Source of the DNA: Streptomyces coeruleorubidus
GTDB lineage: Bacteria > Actinomycetota > Actinomycetes > Streptomycetales > Streptomycetaceae
DNA length: 64,000 nt
Direction of reading: 5' to 3'
NCBI RefSeq assembly: GCF_028885415.1
Contig: NZ_CP118527.1
Span: 1,178,001-1,242,000 of the forward strand
The translations under genes and the position numbers were made by a program. Of this stretch, positions 42,438 through 51,666 are shown in pieces. How positions within the stretch are numbered: position 1 is the first letter of the stretch; every line of letters starts with the position of its first letter. Below the pieces are notes generated by a model, which saw only the letters and a list, made by a program, of their open reading frames with translations, had not been told where the DNA came from and searched no databases.

Positions 42438-44303
42438 CTAGAGCGCGAACTGCCCGGACGTCTGCTGGATTTTGACGATCACGAACTCCGCCGGCCGGAC
42501 CGGTGCGATGCCGACGAGGACGTTGACGATGCCGTTCTCGATGTCCTCGGCGGTCGTGGTGTCGCTGTCGCACTTGACGAAGTAGGCGTCGCGGGGCGTG
42601 CCGCCCTTGAAGGCGCCCTGACGGAAGAGGGTGTGCAGGTACGAGGAGGCGGCGAGCCGGATCTGCTGCCACAGGTTCTCGTCGTTGGGCTCGAACACCA
42701 CCCACTGGAGGCCTCGCTGGAGGCTCTCCTCGACGTGCAGGGCGAGCCGCCGCACCGGCACGTACTTCCACTCGCTGTCGAGGGCGTCGGAGCCCTCCAG
42801 TGTGCGCGCTCCCCAGACCACCGGGCCGTTCACCGGGAAGGTGCGCAGGCAGTTGACGCCGAGCGGGTTGAGCAGGCCGGTCTCGCGGTCGGTCAGGTCG
42901 ACCGTGAGCGAGTGCACGCCGGCGAGCCGCGCCTCGGTGCCGGCCGGGGCCTTCCACACGCCGCGCTCTGCGTCGGTGCGGGCGATGACGCCGGCGACCG
43001 CGCCGGACGGCGGGAAGGAGCGCAGCCGACCGGTGAGCGGGTCGGTGAGCTGGAGTTGCGGGAAGTACAGGCCCGCGTGGTTGCCGCGCACGGCGTCGAA
43101 GGCGGCGAGCCCGGCCCGGGCGGTGTCGACGCTGACCCAGGTGCTGGGCGCGTCGACCAGCAGGAAGATCCGCCTCTCCTGGCACAGCCGCTGGGCGGCC
43201 GAGACGACGGTGACGGCGTCCTCCGTCTTCTCGTACGCCGCGAGTTCGGGCAGCACGAGGAGGTTGACGTCGGCGACGCCGCGCAGCGCCTGGATGCCGG
43301 ACTTGTCGGCCTCGGAGCCGATGAGGTCGCGCGGTCCGGGCGCCTCGCCGTCCTCGCCGCCCTCCAGCGGGAAGACGGGCGGGTTGACCGAGGCCTCCAG
43401 GCCCAGGTCGTTGGCGCACTCGCCGAGGAAGCGGACGACGTCCTCGGGGTCGGTGGAGCCCGCGACGACCTGGATGCGCCGGCCGAAGGCGGTGACCTCG
43501 GCGCCCGCGAAGGCGTGCTTGCCGGGCGCGTCGGGCAGGGCGCGCAGCTTGCGCTCCAGCAGCAACGCCAGCTCGGCGACGGAGTGCGGGGCCTCGCCGT
43601 CGCAGTCGGGGTCGTAGAGCGTGAACTCCCGCTCGACGTCGCCGATCTTGACGGTGAGGTCCACGGCGAGGTCGGGCAGTTCGTGCCCGAACGGCTTGGA
43701 GACGGTGCCGGACGGGTCGGGCCGGCCCTCGCCGACGACCTCGACGCGGATCAGCCGGGAGCCGGCGTTGACGACGGTCTGTACGTACCGGCCGTGGGAC
43801 GGGTCGGTGGACAGGCCGGTGAAGGTCTCGCGGGCCTCGCCCTTGGCGTCGTGGACGCGCAGGTTGAAAGTCTCGTCGGGGCAGGGCGTGTCGTAGTCGA
43901 CGGCGACGCGCAGGCCGTTGCCCCACACGCCGGGTTCCTTGGCGTGCACCTTGAGTACGTCGCACTCGCTGTGGCCCTCGGTGGACTCCAGCGTGACGCA
44001 GGCGGCCTTGCCGCTGCCGGCCTTGGCGACGCGGACGATCACGGCGACGGTGCCGCCGTTGCCGAAGAACTGGTGAACGGCGTAGCCGACGGCGCTCTGG
44101 GCGCTCAACCCCCCGAAGCGGCGCTCGAACTCGGTGAAGCTGGTGACGCGGACCGGCTCGTTCAGCGGACCGCGGCGGGTGTGGCCCACGAAGGCGGTCA
44201 CCGAGGTGGTCAGGGTCGAGATGGTGCGGGTGCTGCTGGGAAGCTCTTCGACGTAGACACCGGGATACGTCGGCTTGGCGGCGCTCACTGCACTCATCGG
44301 CAT
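42438..44303 (-). CDS. CIS contractile sheath protein
   Basis: This 621-aa tail sheath protein has the N-terminal YPGVYVEELPSSTRTISTLT motif. It also has VTAFVGHTRRGPLNEPVRVT, a middle domain, and the C-terminal conserved core (GVNCLRTFPVNGPVVWGART, VRRLALHVEESLQRGLQWVV, VKCDSDTTTAEDIENGIVNV and GIAPVRPAEFVIVKIQQT). This core forms the handshake mesh. A single sheath gene is typical of Streptomyces CIS. It is the first gene of the operon. Two starts are possible (44303 and 44297), both served by AGGAGGGGG. Confidence 0.96.
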   Translation of the reverse strand: MPMSAVSAAKPTYPGVYVEELPSSTRTISTLTTSVTAFVGHTRRGPLNEPVRVTSFTEFERRFGGLSAQSAVGYAVHQFFGNGGTVAVIVRVAKAGSGKAACVTLESTEGHSECDVLKVHAKEPGVWGNGLRVAVDYDTPCPDETFNLRVHDAKGEARETFTGLSTDPSHGRYVQTVVNAGSRLIRVEVVGEGRPDPSGTVSKPFGHELPDLAVDLTVKIGDVEREFTLYDPDCDGEAPHSVAELALLLERKLRALPDAPGKHAFAGAEVTAFGRRIQVVAGSTDPEDVVRFLGECANDLGLEASVNPPVFPLEGGEDGEAPGPRDLIGSEADKSGIQALRGVADVNLLVLPELAAYEKTEDAVTVVSAAQRLCQERRIFLLVDAPSTWVSVDTARAGLAAFDAVRGNHAGLYFPQLQLTDPLTGRLRSFPPSGAVAGVIARTDAERGVWKAPAGTEARLAGVHSLTVDLTDRETGLLNPLGVNCLRTFPVNGPVVWGARTLEGSDALDSEWKYVPVRRLALHVEESLQRGLQWVVFEPNDENLWQQIRLAASSYLHTLFRQGAFKGGTPRDAYFVKCDSDTTTAEDIENGIVNVLVGIAPVRPAEFVIVKIQQTSGQFAL

Positions 44304-45011
44304 TCCCCCTCCTATCCCTGTCTAGGGCACCGGATGAAGGCACCAAGAGAGGTGAGGGAGAGACGTTTCGGCCGTACGCGAGGACCTGGCCCCCGTCCGT
44401 GGACGGTGGACACACGCGCACCTCATCAGTTCCCCCGTCAGTACCCGTGCGGTTCGGTCGCACGGGTCAAGCAGCGCGCTTGTGACTCCTGATGCTCAAG
44501 TGCTCAACCCACCCTGCTGCGTTCGGAGTTGACCGAACAAGACAGGTTCTGGCCAGCACAGTGGGAGGTTTCGTGAAGGCAGAATTCCGCGATCCACACA
44601 TCACGCCCGCGCGCCCTCGTGGACCTGCCCACACCTCCTGCACGACGACGGTGATCACCGGGCGGAGGGCATGCCTGAAAGACCCCGCATTTCCGGCAAC
44701 GGCGCCTCATCCGCCCGGCGCGCTCCCCGGATCCTCCCCCAGCCGTCCACCCCTCGATGGCCGGTTTCAGTGGGGCGGCATGGACGCGCACGGAGTTGAC
44801 CGATGCCTTACGGGATCCATCTCCGACTGCCCCCTTTCGACCGGGACATGCCCGACCCAAACGCCAGGCCGCGCCACCCCTTCCAGACCGTAGAAATATC
44901 TACGAGCATGGCCAGTGCCGGACCGGCACGCGGAGCCCGAGGCTCCGCGGGTCACCGGCCCGTGTCCAGCGAGCGCCCGTCGGGGCGCGACCGACTGTGC
45001 CTGGGGTGGCC
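44304..45011. promoter_or_regulatory. Intergenic region driving the CIS operon, with a CGTAGA palindrome
   Basis: No convincing gene is visible in these 708 bp between the divergent sheath gene and the gene at 45012. It must hold the promoter of the CIS operon. A perfect dyad cgtagaaatatctacg lies at 44889-44904, about 110 bp before the plus-strand gene; such an AT-rich palindrome is rare here and could be a regulator site. A minus-strand TTGACC at 44470-44465, with a weak -10-like box 18 bp further, is a possible sheath promoter but is not convincing. Confidence 0.4.
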
Positions 45012-45500
45012 ATGCAGAGCGTGATGTGGAAGCAAGCCGTCGAGTGGCTCGCCGCGGCCGCCCGGGACCCTCAGGAGTGCAAGCGGGAGTGGGACTACGG
45101 CACGGGCATGGCGCTCGTGGAGGCGGGGCGGTACTGGGACGTGCTCAGCGTCCCCGACCGGCTCGGCCTGCTCGCCCTGGACTATCTGTGGCGCGACCCC
45201 TTGAAGGTGCCCGGTCCCACCCTGGTGGACTGCGCGGCACGCAGAGTGGGCTTCTTCCTGCCACCCGACCCCGTCAGCGAGTGGGTCGGTTCCGGTGTCC
45301 GGCACGTCGGCCGGGGCTCCTGGGTCGCCGTGCCGCCGCCGTACCGGCCCGCCGGGCGCCTGGAGTGGCTGGTCCCGCCGGACGGCACGGGCAGCCTGCA
45401 CGCCCCGGGGACGCTGGAGTCGGCCCTGCGGGAGGCCACCGAGACCCTCGCCGTGCTGGCGCCGGTCAGCGCGGAGCACGCCGTGGCTGACTGCTGGTGA
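45012..45500 (+). CDS. Conserved hypothetical Streptomyces protein
   Basis: This 162-aa protein (MQSVMWKQAVEWLAAAARDP ... RYWDVLSVPDRLGLLALDYL ... DCAARRVGFFLPPDPVSEWV ... VAVPPPYRPAGRLEWLVPPD) is of a type I associate with streptomycete genomes. The RVGFFLPPD and LEWLVPPDG segments resemble the N-terminal part of bifunctional primase/polymerase-like proteins, but no catalytic Asp pair is visible. I do not assign a function. The ATG at 45012 lies after TGGGGTGG. Its 3-prime end overlaps the convergent gene at 45466 by 35 bp. Confidence 0.65.
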   Translation: MQSVMWKQAVEWLAAAARDPQECKREWDYGTGMALVEAGRYWDVLSVPDRLGLLALDYLWRDPLKVPGPTLVDCAARRVGFFLPPDPVSEWVGSGVRHVGRGSWVAVPPPYRPAGRLEWLVPPDGTGSLHAPGTLESALREATETLAVLAPVSAEHAVADCW

Positions 45501-45768
45501 GGCGAGTGCCCTCGGGGGCGGCCGTCGCCGGGTGCCGGCCGGCGGTCCAAGTGGTGACGGCGGCCCAGGTCTCGCTCGCGGACGGGGCCGCGAAGGAGAC
45601 CCACTGGCCGTCACGGTGCTCCGGGACCGCGTGGCCCCTGGCCTGCCATTCGGCGACGAGCGCCGCGTAGATGGGCGGATGACCCCCGTATCCGCTGGTG
45701 AGTTCGGCAAACGACCGGGGAGCGGCGTCGTTCCCGAGAGGGCGCCGCGCCGTCTCAGTGCTGTCCAT
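45466..45768 (-). CDS. Small hypothetical protein
   Basis: This 100-aa protein has a well-ordered middle part (SFAELTSGYGGHPPIYAALV then AEWQARGHAVPEH) that looks like genuine coding sequence. Its partner gene (45012-45500) is convergent and overlaps its end. The C-terminal 25 residues are Arg/Ser/Pro-rich. The ATG at 45768 was chosen; a longer frame to 46032 gives low-complexity sequence. No domain recognised. Confidence 0.5.
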   Translation of the reverse strand: MDSTETARRPLGNDAAPRSFAELTSGYGGHPPIYAALVAEWQARGHAVPEHRDGQWVSFAAPSASETWAAVTTWTAGRHPATAAPEGTRLTSSQPRRAPR

Positions 45769-46125
45769 GCCCGGGCAACGCGACGCGCCGCACCGGTGGT
45801 ACGCGGGCCGGGCCCCGTCCGTCGGGTCGAGTGAACCCGTCACCCGTACGGCGGCACGCGAGCACCGGACAAACATCCAGTCAGGCGGTCGCCCGTTCAG
45901 GACGGGGTCGTTCCCGGGCCGGTCGGACGGAACCACAGCCGCCGGGGTCATCGGCGACGCCCCCCCGGCCCGGGCCTCCGGTGCGTGCCCCCACCTCTTT
46001 CCGACGGTCTCCTCGACCCCGGCCGTACGCATCCGGTAACACTGACCTCAGACCGAGGACCGGGCCGGCGCCGCACCACGAACCGCCCGGAACCGGTCCT
46101 CCCGGTACGACGGCAGGGAGAGGCC
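45769..46125. other. Intergenic region before the GAF-domain regulator
   Basis: No gene or clear repeat is seen. It should hold the promoters of the divergent small gene and of the regulator; GCAGGGAGAGG, the Shine-Dalgarno of the regulator, ends just before 46126. Confidence 0.4.
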
Positions 46126-47358
46126 ATGTCACAGCGCCCTGACCTCCGGCAGCGCAGGGCCGCGCTGGAGCACGAGTGGTCCCGCTGGGTGCCGCGACTG
46201 AGCGTCGCGGGCGCGCGGCCGGGCGGCAGCGTGGCGTTGCGCCACGAGGTGACCGAGTCCTGGGCGCGTTCGCTGAGCAGCGTGGACCCGGGGCGGGACA
46301 GCGCCCCGGTCACCGACGGCGGCCCGGTGCACCAGCGTTGGACGTCCTCACCGCTGTACCGGCCGGTCTCGGACCTCGCCGGGGAACTGCACACCATCGC
46401 CGAGGACGCCGGGTTCGTCACGGCCGTCACCGACGAGTCCGGCACCATCCTGTGGACGTGCGGCGGCCCGACCATGCGCCGCCGGGCCGAGCGCGTCAAC
46501 TTCGCGCCCGGCGGCCGGTGGGACGAGCAGGCCATGGGCACCAACGCCCTGTCCCTCGCCCTGCGCACCGGCCGTCCCAGCTCCGTCTTCTCGGCTGAGC
46601 ACCTGGTGTCGGCCCTGCACGGCTGGGTCTGCTACTGCGCCCCGGTCCACGGCCCGGACGGACGCGTCCTCGGCGTACTGGACCTGTCGACCACCTGGGA
46701 CCGTTCGCATCCCCTGGCCATGTCGACCGTACGCACGCTGGTGTCCACCATCGAGGCCCGCCTCACCACGGAACAGCCCCGCTCGGGACAGGTACGGCTC
46801 ACCTGCCTCGGCCCGGAACAATCCGCACAGGCCGTACGGGAGGGACGGCCACTCCCCCTGCGCCCCCGCCAGTTGGAGATCCTCACCCTGCTCGCACTCG
46901 AGCCCGACGGCTTCTCCCCGGAGCGGCTGCGCGCCGCCCTGTACGGCGACCGGCCCGTCACCGCGTCCACGTTCAAGGCGGAGATCTCCCACCTGCGCCG
47001 CGCCCTCGGCGGCGGCATCTCCCCCCGCCGCTACGCCCTGACGATCCCGGTCTCCTGCGACGCCGCCGACGTCCTGCGCGCGCTGGAGCAGGGCGACACC
47101 GACACCGCCCTGCGCCTCTACGGCGGCCCCCTGCTCCCCCGCTCCGAGGCACCCGGCATCGAGGAGTGGCGCGCCCGCCTCGAAGTGGCCGTACGCGAGG
47201 CCGTACTGGCGAGCACCCGCCCGGAACACGCCCTGCGCTACGGCGAACGGGCCCCGTACGACGCGGAGATCCACGAGCACGCGCTGCGCCTTCTCGGCCC
47301 GGACGACACCCGCCGCGCGATCGCGCGGGGCCGCCTGACCACGGCCCGGCGCGACTGA
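46126..47358 (+). CDS. GAF-domain transcriptional activator with C-terminal winged helix
   Basis: This 410-aa protein has an N-terminal helical part typical of AcoR-type activators (VALRHEVTESWARSLSSVDP). A GAF sensor domain follows at about residues 85-225 (GFVTAVTDESGTILWTCGGP, RWDEQAMGTNALSLALRTGR, HGWVCYCAPVHGPDGRVLGV). A C-terminal winged-helix/BTAD-like region follows at about 245-350 (LPLRPRQLEILTLLALEPDG, ASTFKAEISHLRRALGGGIS). It lacks a sigma-54 AAA domain, as is usual in actinobacteria. Regulators of this type sit next to aldehyde or alcohol dehydrogenase genes and activate them in response to the substrate. The aldehyde dehydrogenase 106 bp downstream is the probable target. Confidence 0.85.
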   Translation: MSQRPDLRQRRAALEHEWSRWVPRLSVAGARPGGSVALRHEVTESWARSLSSVDPGRDSAPVTDGGPVHQRWTSSPLYRPVSDLAGELHTIAEDAGFVTAVTDESGTILWTCGGPTMRRRAERVNFAPGGRWDEQAMGTNALSLALRTGRPSSVFSAEHLVSALHGWVCYCAPVHGPDGRVLGVLDLSTTWDRSHPLAMSTVRTLVSTIEARLTTEQPRSGQVRLTCLGPEQSAQAVREGRPLPLRPRQLEILTLLALEPDGFSPERLRAALYGDRPVTASTFKAEISHLRRALGGGISPRRYALTIPVSCDAADVLRALEQGDTDTALRLYGGPLLPRSEAPGIEEWRARLEVAVREAVLASTRPEHALRYGERAPYDAEIHEHALRLLGPDDTRRAIARGRLTTARRD

Positions 47359-47464
47359 CCTCAGGTCACGGCACCAACCTTGCGCCAACCTCCCGGGAGC
47401 ACAGTGAGGTCCTCACGACGGCGTGAACCGTAACCCGCCCGTCATCTCACCGAGGAGAGCCGCC

Positions 47465-48982
47465 ATGGTGTACGCGCAGCCCGGAACTGACGGCAGCATC
47501 GTCACCTTCGCCCGCCGCTACGACAACTTCATCGGCGGCGACTGGGTCGCCCCCGTCGAGGGCCGCTACTTCGAGAACCCGACCCCCGTGACCGGCGAGG
47601 TCTTCTGCGAGGTCGCCCGCTCCTCCGCGGCCGACGTCGACCTGGCCCTGGACGCCGCGCACCGGGCGGCCGACCAGTGGGGCCGTACGTCCACCGCGGA
47701 ACGCGCGCGTGTCCTCAACAGGATCGCGGACCGCATCGAGGAGAACCTGGAGAAGATCGCGGTCGCCGAGACCTGGGAGAACGGCAAGCCGGTCCGCGAG
47801 ACGCTGGCCGCCGACATCCCGCTGGCCGTGGACCACTTCCGGTACTTCGCCGGCGTCGTCCGCGCGCAGGAGGGCAGCATCGCGGAGATCGACGCCGACA
47901 CCGTCGCGTACCACTTCCACGAACCGCTGGGTGTGGTCGGCCAGATCATCCCGTGGAACTTCCCGATCCTCATGGCCACCTGGAAGCTGGCCCCCGCGCT
48001 GGCCGCCGGCAACTGCGTGGTCATCAAACCGGCCGAGCAGACCCCGGTCAGCCTCCTCTACGTCATGGAGCTGATCGCCGAACTGCTCCCGCCGGGCGTG
48101 GTCAACGTGGTCAACGGCTTCGGCGTGGAGGCGGGCAAGCCCCTGGCCTCCAGCCCGCGCGTGGCGAAGGTGGCGTTCACCGGCGAGACGACGACCGGCC
48201 GCCTGATCATGCAGTACGCGAGCGAGAACATCATCCCCGTCACGCTCGAACTGGGCGGCAAGAGCCCGAACATCTTCCTGCCCGACGTCATGGCCGCCGA
48301 CGACGACTTCCTGGACAAGGCGGTCGAGGGCTTCGTGATGTTCGCCCTCAACCAGGGCGAGGTCTGCACGTGCCCGTCGCGCGCCCTGATCCCCTCGTCG
48401 ATCTACGACGACTTCATGACCCGCTGCGTCGAGCGCACCCGGGCCATCGTCGGCGGCGACCCGCTGGACCCGGCCACCATGATCGGCGCGCAGGCGAGCA
48501 ACGACCAGTACGAGAAGATCCTCTCCTACCTCGACATCGGCAGGAAGGAAGGCGCCGAACTGGTCACGGGCGGCAACCCCCGTACTGTCCCCGGCCTCGA
48601 GGGCGGCTACTACATCGAGCCGACGATCTTCCGCGGCAGCAACGACATGCGGATCTTCCAGGAGGAGATCTTCGGCCCGGTGGTCTCGGTGACGACATAC
48701 GACTCGGTCGACGAGGCCCTGAAGATCGCCAACGACACGCTGTACGGCCTGGGCGCGGGCGTCTGGACCCGCGACGGCAACACGGCCTACCGCCTGGGCC
48801 GCGAGATCAAGGCGGGCCGGGTGTGGACCAACTGCTACCACGCGTACCCGGCACACGCGGCGTTCGGCGGCTACAAGAAGTCCGGCATAGGCCGTGAGAC
48901 CCACAAGATGATGCTGGACCACTACCAACAGACGAAGAACATTCTTTGTTCTTACAGCCCTCAGAAACTTGACTTCTTCTAG
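47465..48982 (+). CDS. Aldehyde dehydrogenase (acetaldehyde dehydrogenase ExaC/AldA type)
   Basis: This 505-aa NAD-dependent aldehyde dehydrogenase has [20 protein letters not shown] (cofactor site), the general base in [13 protein letters not shown], and the catalytic Cys in [11 protein letters not shown] (about residue 300). [10 protein letters not shown] and the C-terminal [15 protein letters not shown] complete the family pattern. It should oxidise acetaldehyde or similar aldehydes to acids. The last 14 codons, encoding [14 protein letters not shown], use AT-rich codons unlike the rest of the gene. A GC-rich version of the same C-terminus lies 8.4 kb away at 57323-57376, so the end of this gene appears to have been replaced by an integrated element. 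AGGAGAG precedes the ATG at 47465. Confidence 0.93.
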   Translation: MVYAQPGTDGSIVTFARRYDNFIGGDWVAPVEGRYFENPTPVTGEVFCEVARSSAADVDLALDAAHRAADQWGRTSTAERARVLNRIADRIEENLEKIAVAETWENGKPVRETLAADIPLAVDHFRYFAGVVRAQEGSIAEIDADTVAYHFHEPLGVVGQIIPWNFPILMATWKLAPALAAGNCVVIKPAEQTPVSLLYVMELIAELLPPGVVNVVNGFGVEAGKPLASSPRVAKVAFTGETTTGRLIMQYASENIIPVTLELGGKSPNIFLPDVMAADDDFLDKAVEGFVMFALNQGEVCTCPSRALIPSSIYDDFMTRCVERTRAIVGGDPLDPATMIGAQASNDQYEKILSYLDIGRKEGAELVTGGNPRTVPGLEGGYYIEPTIFRGSNDMRIFQEEIFGPVVSVTTYDSVDEALKIANDTLYGLGAGVWTRDGNTAYRLGREIKAGRVWTNCYHAYPAHAAFGGYKKSGIGRETHKMMLDHYQQTKNILCSYSPQKLDFF

Positions 48983-48993
48983 AGCTTGAAGTC

Positions 48994-49030
48994 GGGTTGC
49001 TTGGAGCCATCGTTCCGCTCCAGGCAACCC
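48994..49030. terminator. Hairpin after the aldehyde dehydrogenase gene
   Basis: Arms gggttgcttggagc and gctccaggcaaccc pair at 13 of 14 positions with a 9-base loop, 11 bp after the stop codon. Confidence 0.7.
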
Positions 49031-49101
49031 GCCATAGAAGATACCCACTGCAATCAATTGGGTACTTAAAGCTACAGTCTGGCATCCAAGGGAGTTCCCG
49101 C

Positions 49102-49120
49102 CGGACCATTCGCGGACCAA
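49102..49120 (+). repeat. Left copy of the CGGACCA-N3-GCGGACCAA repeat
   Basis: The two heptamers are spaced by three bases. The same arrangement, same strand, recurs at 57235-57253 near the other end of the putative element; only the three spacer bases differ. Confidence 0.6.
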
Positions 49121-49204
49121 AGAGCTCCGAAGGACACAACCCACGAGCCGCCCGTTCATGAGCGCAGCGATCCGTCGATACCGGTAAGCAGCGCCCAACC
49201 GCCG

Positions 49205-49363
49205 GCAGCACTGGGAGAGCTCTTCGACCTCATAGCCGCCCTGAACGAATCCGTATCGCGAGCGAAGTCTCCTCGCGGTGAGAACGGCCCTGCCGACGTG
49301 CACGAGCTGCCGAAGACCACGAAGAGGACAGCCCGGCAGGGCCGGGCAAGGAGGCCGCTGTGA
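49205..49363 (+). pseudogene. C-terminal remnant of a Ku-like DNA end-binding protein
   Basis: In one frame ending at the TGA of 49361-49363 the sequence reads AALGELFDLIAALNESVSRA, then KSPRGENGPADVHELPKTTK and a basic end TARQGRARRPL. The order DL-I/M-x-AL-x-x-SV ... R-G-E ... V-H-x-L-P-K followed by a Lys/Arg tail is that of the C-terminus of actinobacterial Ku proteins. No start codon or Ku core is present upstream, so this is a truncated relic. Confidence is moderate because the match rests on about 50 residues. Confidence 0.45.
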
Positions 49364-49457
49364 GGGAGCCCGCCCCAAGCTCCGGACCTGAACGAGGCCG
49401 TTGTCAGTGCCGCGTGCGATCCTCACCCCGGAAGCGGGCACTTCAGAAGGAGGCCGG

Positions 49458-50639
49458 GTGGCGACGGGACGTCCGCGGAAGGATCCACGCGATCCGGTGC
49501 TGATTCTGCGGGATGCCGGGCTGGAACCACTGGAGCCCTATCCAGGAAGTGATAAGCCCTGGCGCTGCCGCCATGAAGCGTGCGGGAGAGAAGTGTCACC
49601 GCGGCTGGGCAACATTGCCGCGGGCCGGCAGGGCGGCTGCCGGTACTGCTCGGGCACGGCTCCGATTCCTCCGGAGGAGGCGGTGGCGTTGATGCGCTCG
49701 GCCGGCCTGGAACCGCTGGAGCCGTATCCCGGGGCGACACCCCCTTGGCGCTGCCGGCACGTGCCGTGCGGTCGGGAGGTCAAGCCGCGCTACTCGTACA
49801 TCAAACGCGGAGGGGGACCGTGCCGATGGTGCGCGCCGAACGCTCCGGTCGATCCCGACCAGGCCGCCGCGCTAATGAGGTCGGCGGGTCTGGAACCGTT
49901 GGAGCCCTATCCCGGGACCGACATCCCCTGGCGGTGCCGCTGCACAACCTGCGGCACGATCGGGACACCCACTCATGGGTCGGTCAAGGGCGGACAAGGG
50001 GGCTGCGGCCCGTGCGGGCGCAAGAACGCCGGGCGGGGCATCAGCCGTTCATGGTCGCGTCGCCGCGAACTGCCCCGCGCGGACGGCGACCAGGCCGCAG
50101 TCGAGGCGAAGGATTTCGGCCTGGAGCCGCTGGAGTCCTACCCGGGGCCGAGGGGCCTGTGGCGTTGCCGCCACCTCGCGTGCGGCCGAGACGTCGAGAT
50201 CAGGTTGAGCAACCTGAGGCGCGGCCTTCGGGCCTGCCCGTACTGCCCTGCCTCCCCAGGTGGCCGACGCCGCTGGCCTGCGAACGAAGCCGAGGCTCTC
50301 ATGCGCGCCGCCGGCCTGGAACCGCTCGAACCGTACGCGGGGCGTCGTGACAAGGCGTGGCGGTGTCGCTGCAACGGCTGCGGGCGTAAGACGTCACCGA
50401 GTCTGGGCGGCATTCTGGCGGGCCAGGGCGGCTGTCGGCACTGTGCCGACGTGAAGGCGGCAACGGCCAGACGGACCGACCCGGACATCGCGGTGGCTGC
50501 CATGCGCGCAGCCGGGCTGGAGCCGCTGGAACCCTATGCCACCTCGACGACGGCGTGGCGGTGCCGTTGCACAACCTGCGGCAACGAGGTCTCCCCGACC
50601 CTCATGAAGATCCGTACTGGTGGCGGATGCAAGTTCTGA
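49458..50639 (+). CDS. Tandem zinc-ribbon repeat protein, first part, ended by TGA at a zinc-ligand position
   Basis: This 393-aa product consists of six repeats of about 65 residues. Each starts AGLEPLEPYPG, then WRCRCTTCG or WRCRHxxCGRE, a short basic stretch, and GGCxxC, so each carries four Cys for one zinc. The sixth repeat stops after GGGCKF exactly where the last Cys is due. The frame continues after the TGA without any other stop into a GIY-YIG-like domain and more repeats (next entry). The original gene thus ran from 49458 to about 51515 and encoded about 685 residues. The GTG at 49458 has AAGGAGG upstream. Such proteins are common in streptomycete accessory regions and are probably nucleic-acid binding. 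Confidence 0.75.
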   Translation: MATGRPRKDPRDPVLILRDAGLEPLEPYPGSDKPWRCRHEACGREVSPRLGNIAAGRQGGCRYCSGTAPIPPEEAVALMRSAGLEPLEPYPGATPPWRCRHVPCGREVKPRYSYIKRGGGPCRWCAPNAPVDPDQAAALMRSAGLEPLEPYPGTDIPWRCRCTTCGTIGTPTHGSVKGGQGGCGPCGRKNAGRGISRSWSRRRELPRADGDQAAVEAKDFGLEPLESYPGPRGLWRCRHLACGRDVEIRLSNLRRGLRACPYCPASPGGRRRWPANEAEALMRAAGLEPLEPYAGRRDKAWRCRCNGCGRKTSPSLGGILAGQGGCRHCADVKAATARRTDPDIAVAAMRAAGLEPLEPYATSTTAWRCRCTTCGNEVSPTLMKIRTGGGCKF

Positions 50640-51541
50640 GCTACCCACGGCATCGACCTGGCAGGACCGTCGAAGGTCTACGTGATCACCCACCCGGAGT
50701 GGAAAGCCGTCAAGATCGGGATCGGTGCCTGCACCGGCTACACCTCTCGCCTCATCCAACACGAACGCCAGGGCTGGCAACTGCATCACGCCCGCGATTA
50801 CACCACCGGCGCAGCCGCCTACGACGTCGAGCAGGCCGTGCTGGGCCGCCTGCGTCAGGCCGGACTCGTTCCTTTCCTTACGAGCAGCGTCATGCCGAAC
50901 GGCTGGACCGAGACCTGCTCCGCAGCCCGCATCACGGCGGCCGAGGTCTGGGCCATCGTCGACGAGGAAACTCGGAACGCTGAGGAACCCTATGCGCCCC
51001 GAATCGGCGGCCGACCCCATGCAGCGGGTCTCATCAGTGCGGAGGCCGCAGCCGCCGAGATGCGGGCCTGCGGATATGAGCCACTCGTGCCGTATCCCGG
51101 TCACACCAACGCGACTTGGCCCTCGCGCTGCATGACCTGCGGGCACGAGGGGCGTCCGACGTTCAACGCCGTCCGTAACGCGGGCCAGCGCTGTCGCGTC
51201 TGCCGGGCAAAGGAAACCCAGGCGAAACGCGCCGCCACGAACGCGCCGAAGGCCCAAGAAACCATGCGCACGGCCGGACTCGAACCGCTGGAACCCTACC
51301 GGGGCAGCCAAACGCCGTGGCGGTGCCGCTGCACCACATGCGGTCGCGAAACCAGCCCCACCTACTCCAACGTCAACAGCGGTTCGAAGGGCTGCCGGTT
51401 CTGTGCCTGCAACTCGGCAACCGACGAGCGTGCGTCCGCCGAAGTGCGAGCGGCCGGGTTCGAGCCGCTGGAGCCCTACCCCGGCCGTACCACGGACCGT
51501 TGGCGCTGCCGCTAACGTGCTCCCGAGGCGCGACTCGATAA
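50640..51541 (+). pseudogene. Second part of the zinc-ribbon gene: GIY-YIG-like domain and further repeats, truncated
   Basis: In frame with the preceding part after one TGA, this segment reads GPSKVYVITHPEWKAVKIGI ... RLIQHERQGWQLHHARDYTT ... DVEQAVLGRLRQAGLVPFLT ... NGWTETCSAARITA. This is the layout of a GIY-YIG-type nuclease or T5orf172-like domain (short VYVI and VKIGI strands, Arg, and EQ-x-x-L helix). Three more zinc-ribbon repeats follow. The ninth ends at TAA (51513-51515) after WRCR, again where a Cys is due. One base further the shifted frame gives TCSRGATR and stops at 51541, suggesting a deletion. An independent start (GTG at 50682) could make a 277-aa product, but no good ribosome site precedes it. 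Confidence 0.62.
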
Positions 51542-51666
51542 CCGTCGGTCACGATGCACGCCGCCGCTGCACCCAGTAGTCGAGCAAGCCCGGGTTCCGT
51601 CGTACGAACCTTCTTTAGGAGATCGCTGCCGCCCAACGGCATCCTCGGTATCGGCCGCCTCTGAAG

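Noticed and set aside
44504-44860. Possible small genes upstream of the sheath gene on either strand
   Set aside because: Translations are low complexity without recognisable motifs, and codon positions do not show the usual GC bias.
50637-50639. Selenocysteine at the TGA in the zinc-ribbon gene
   Set aside because: No obvious SECIS-like hairpin was seen, neighbouring repeats use Cys, and the gene shows another defect at its 3-prime end; a nonsense mutation is simpler.
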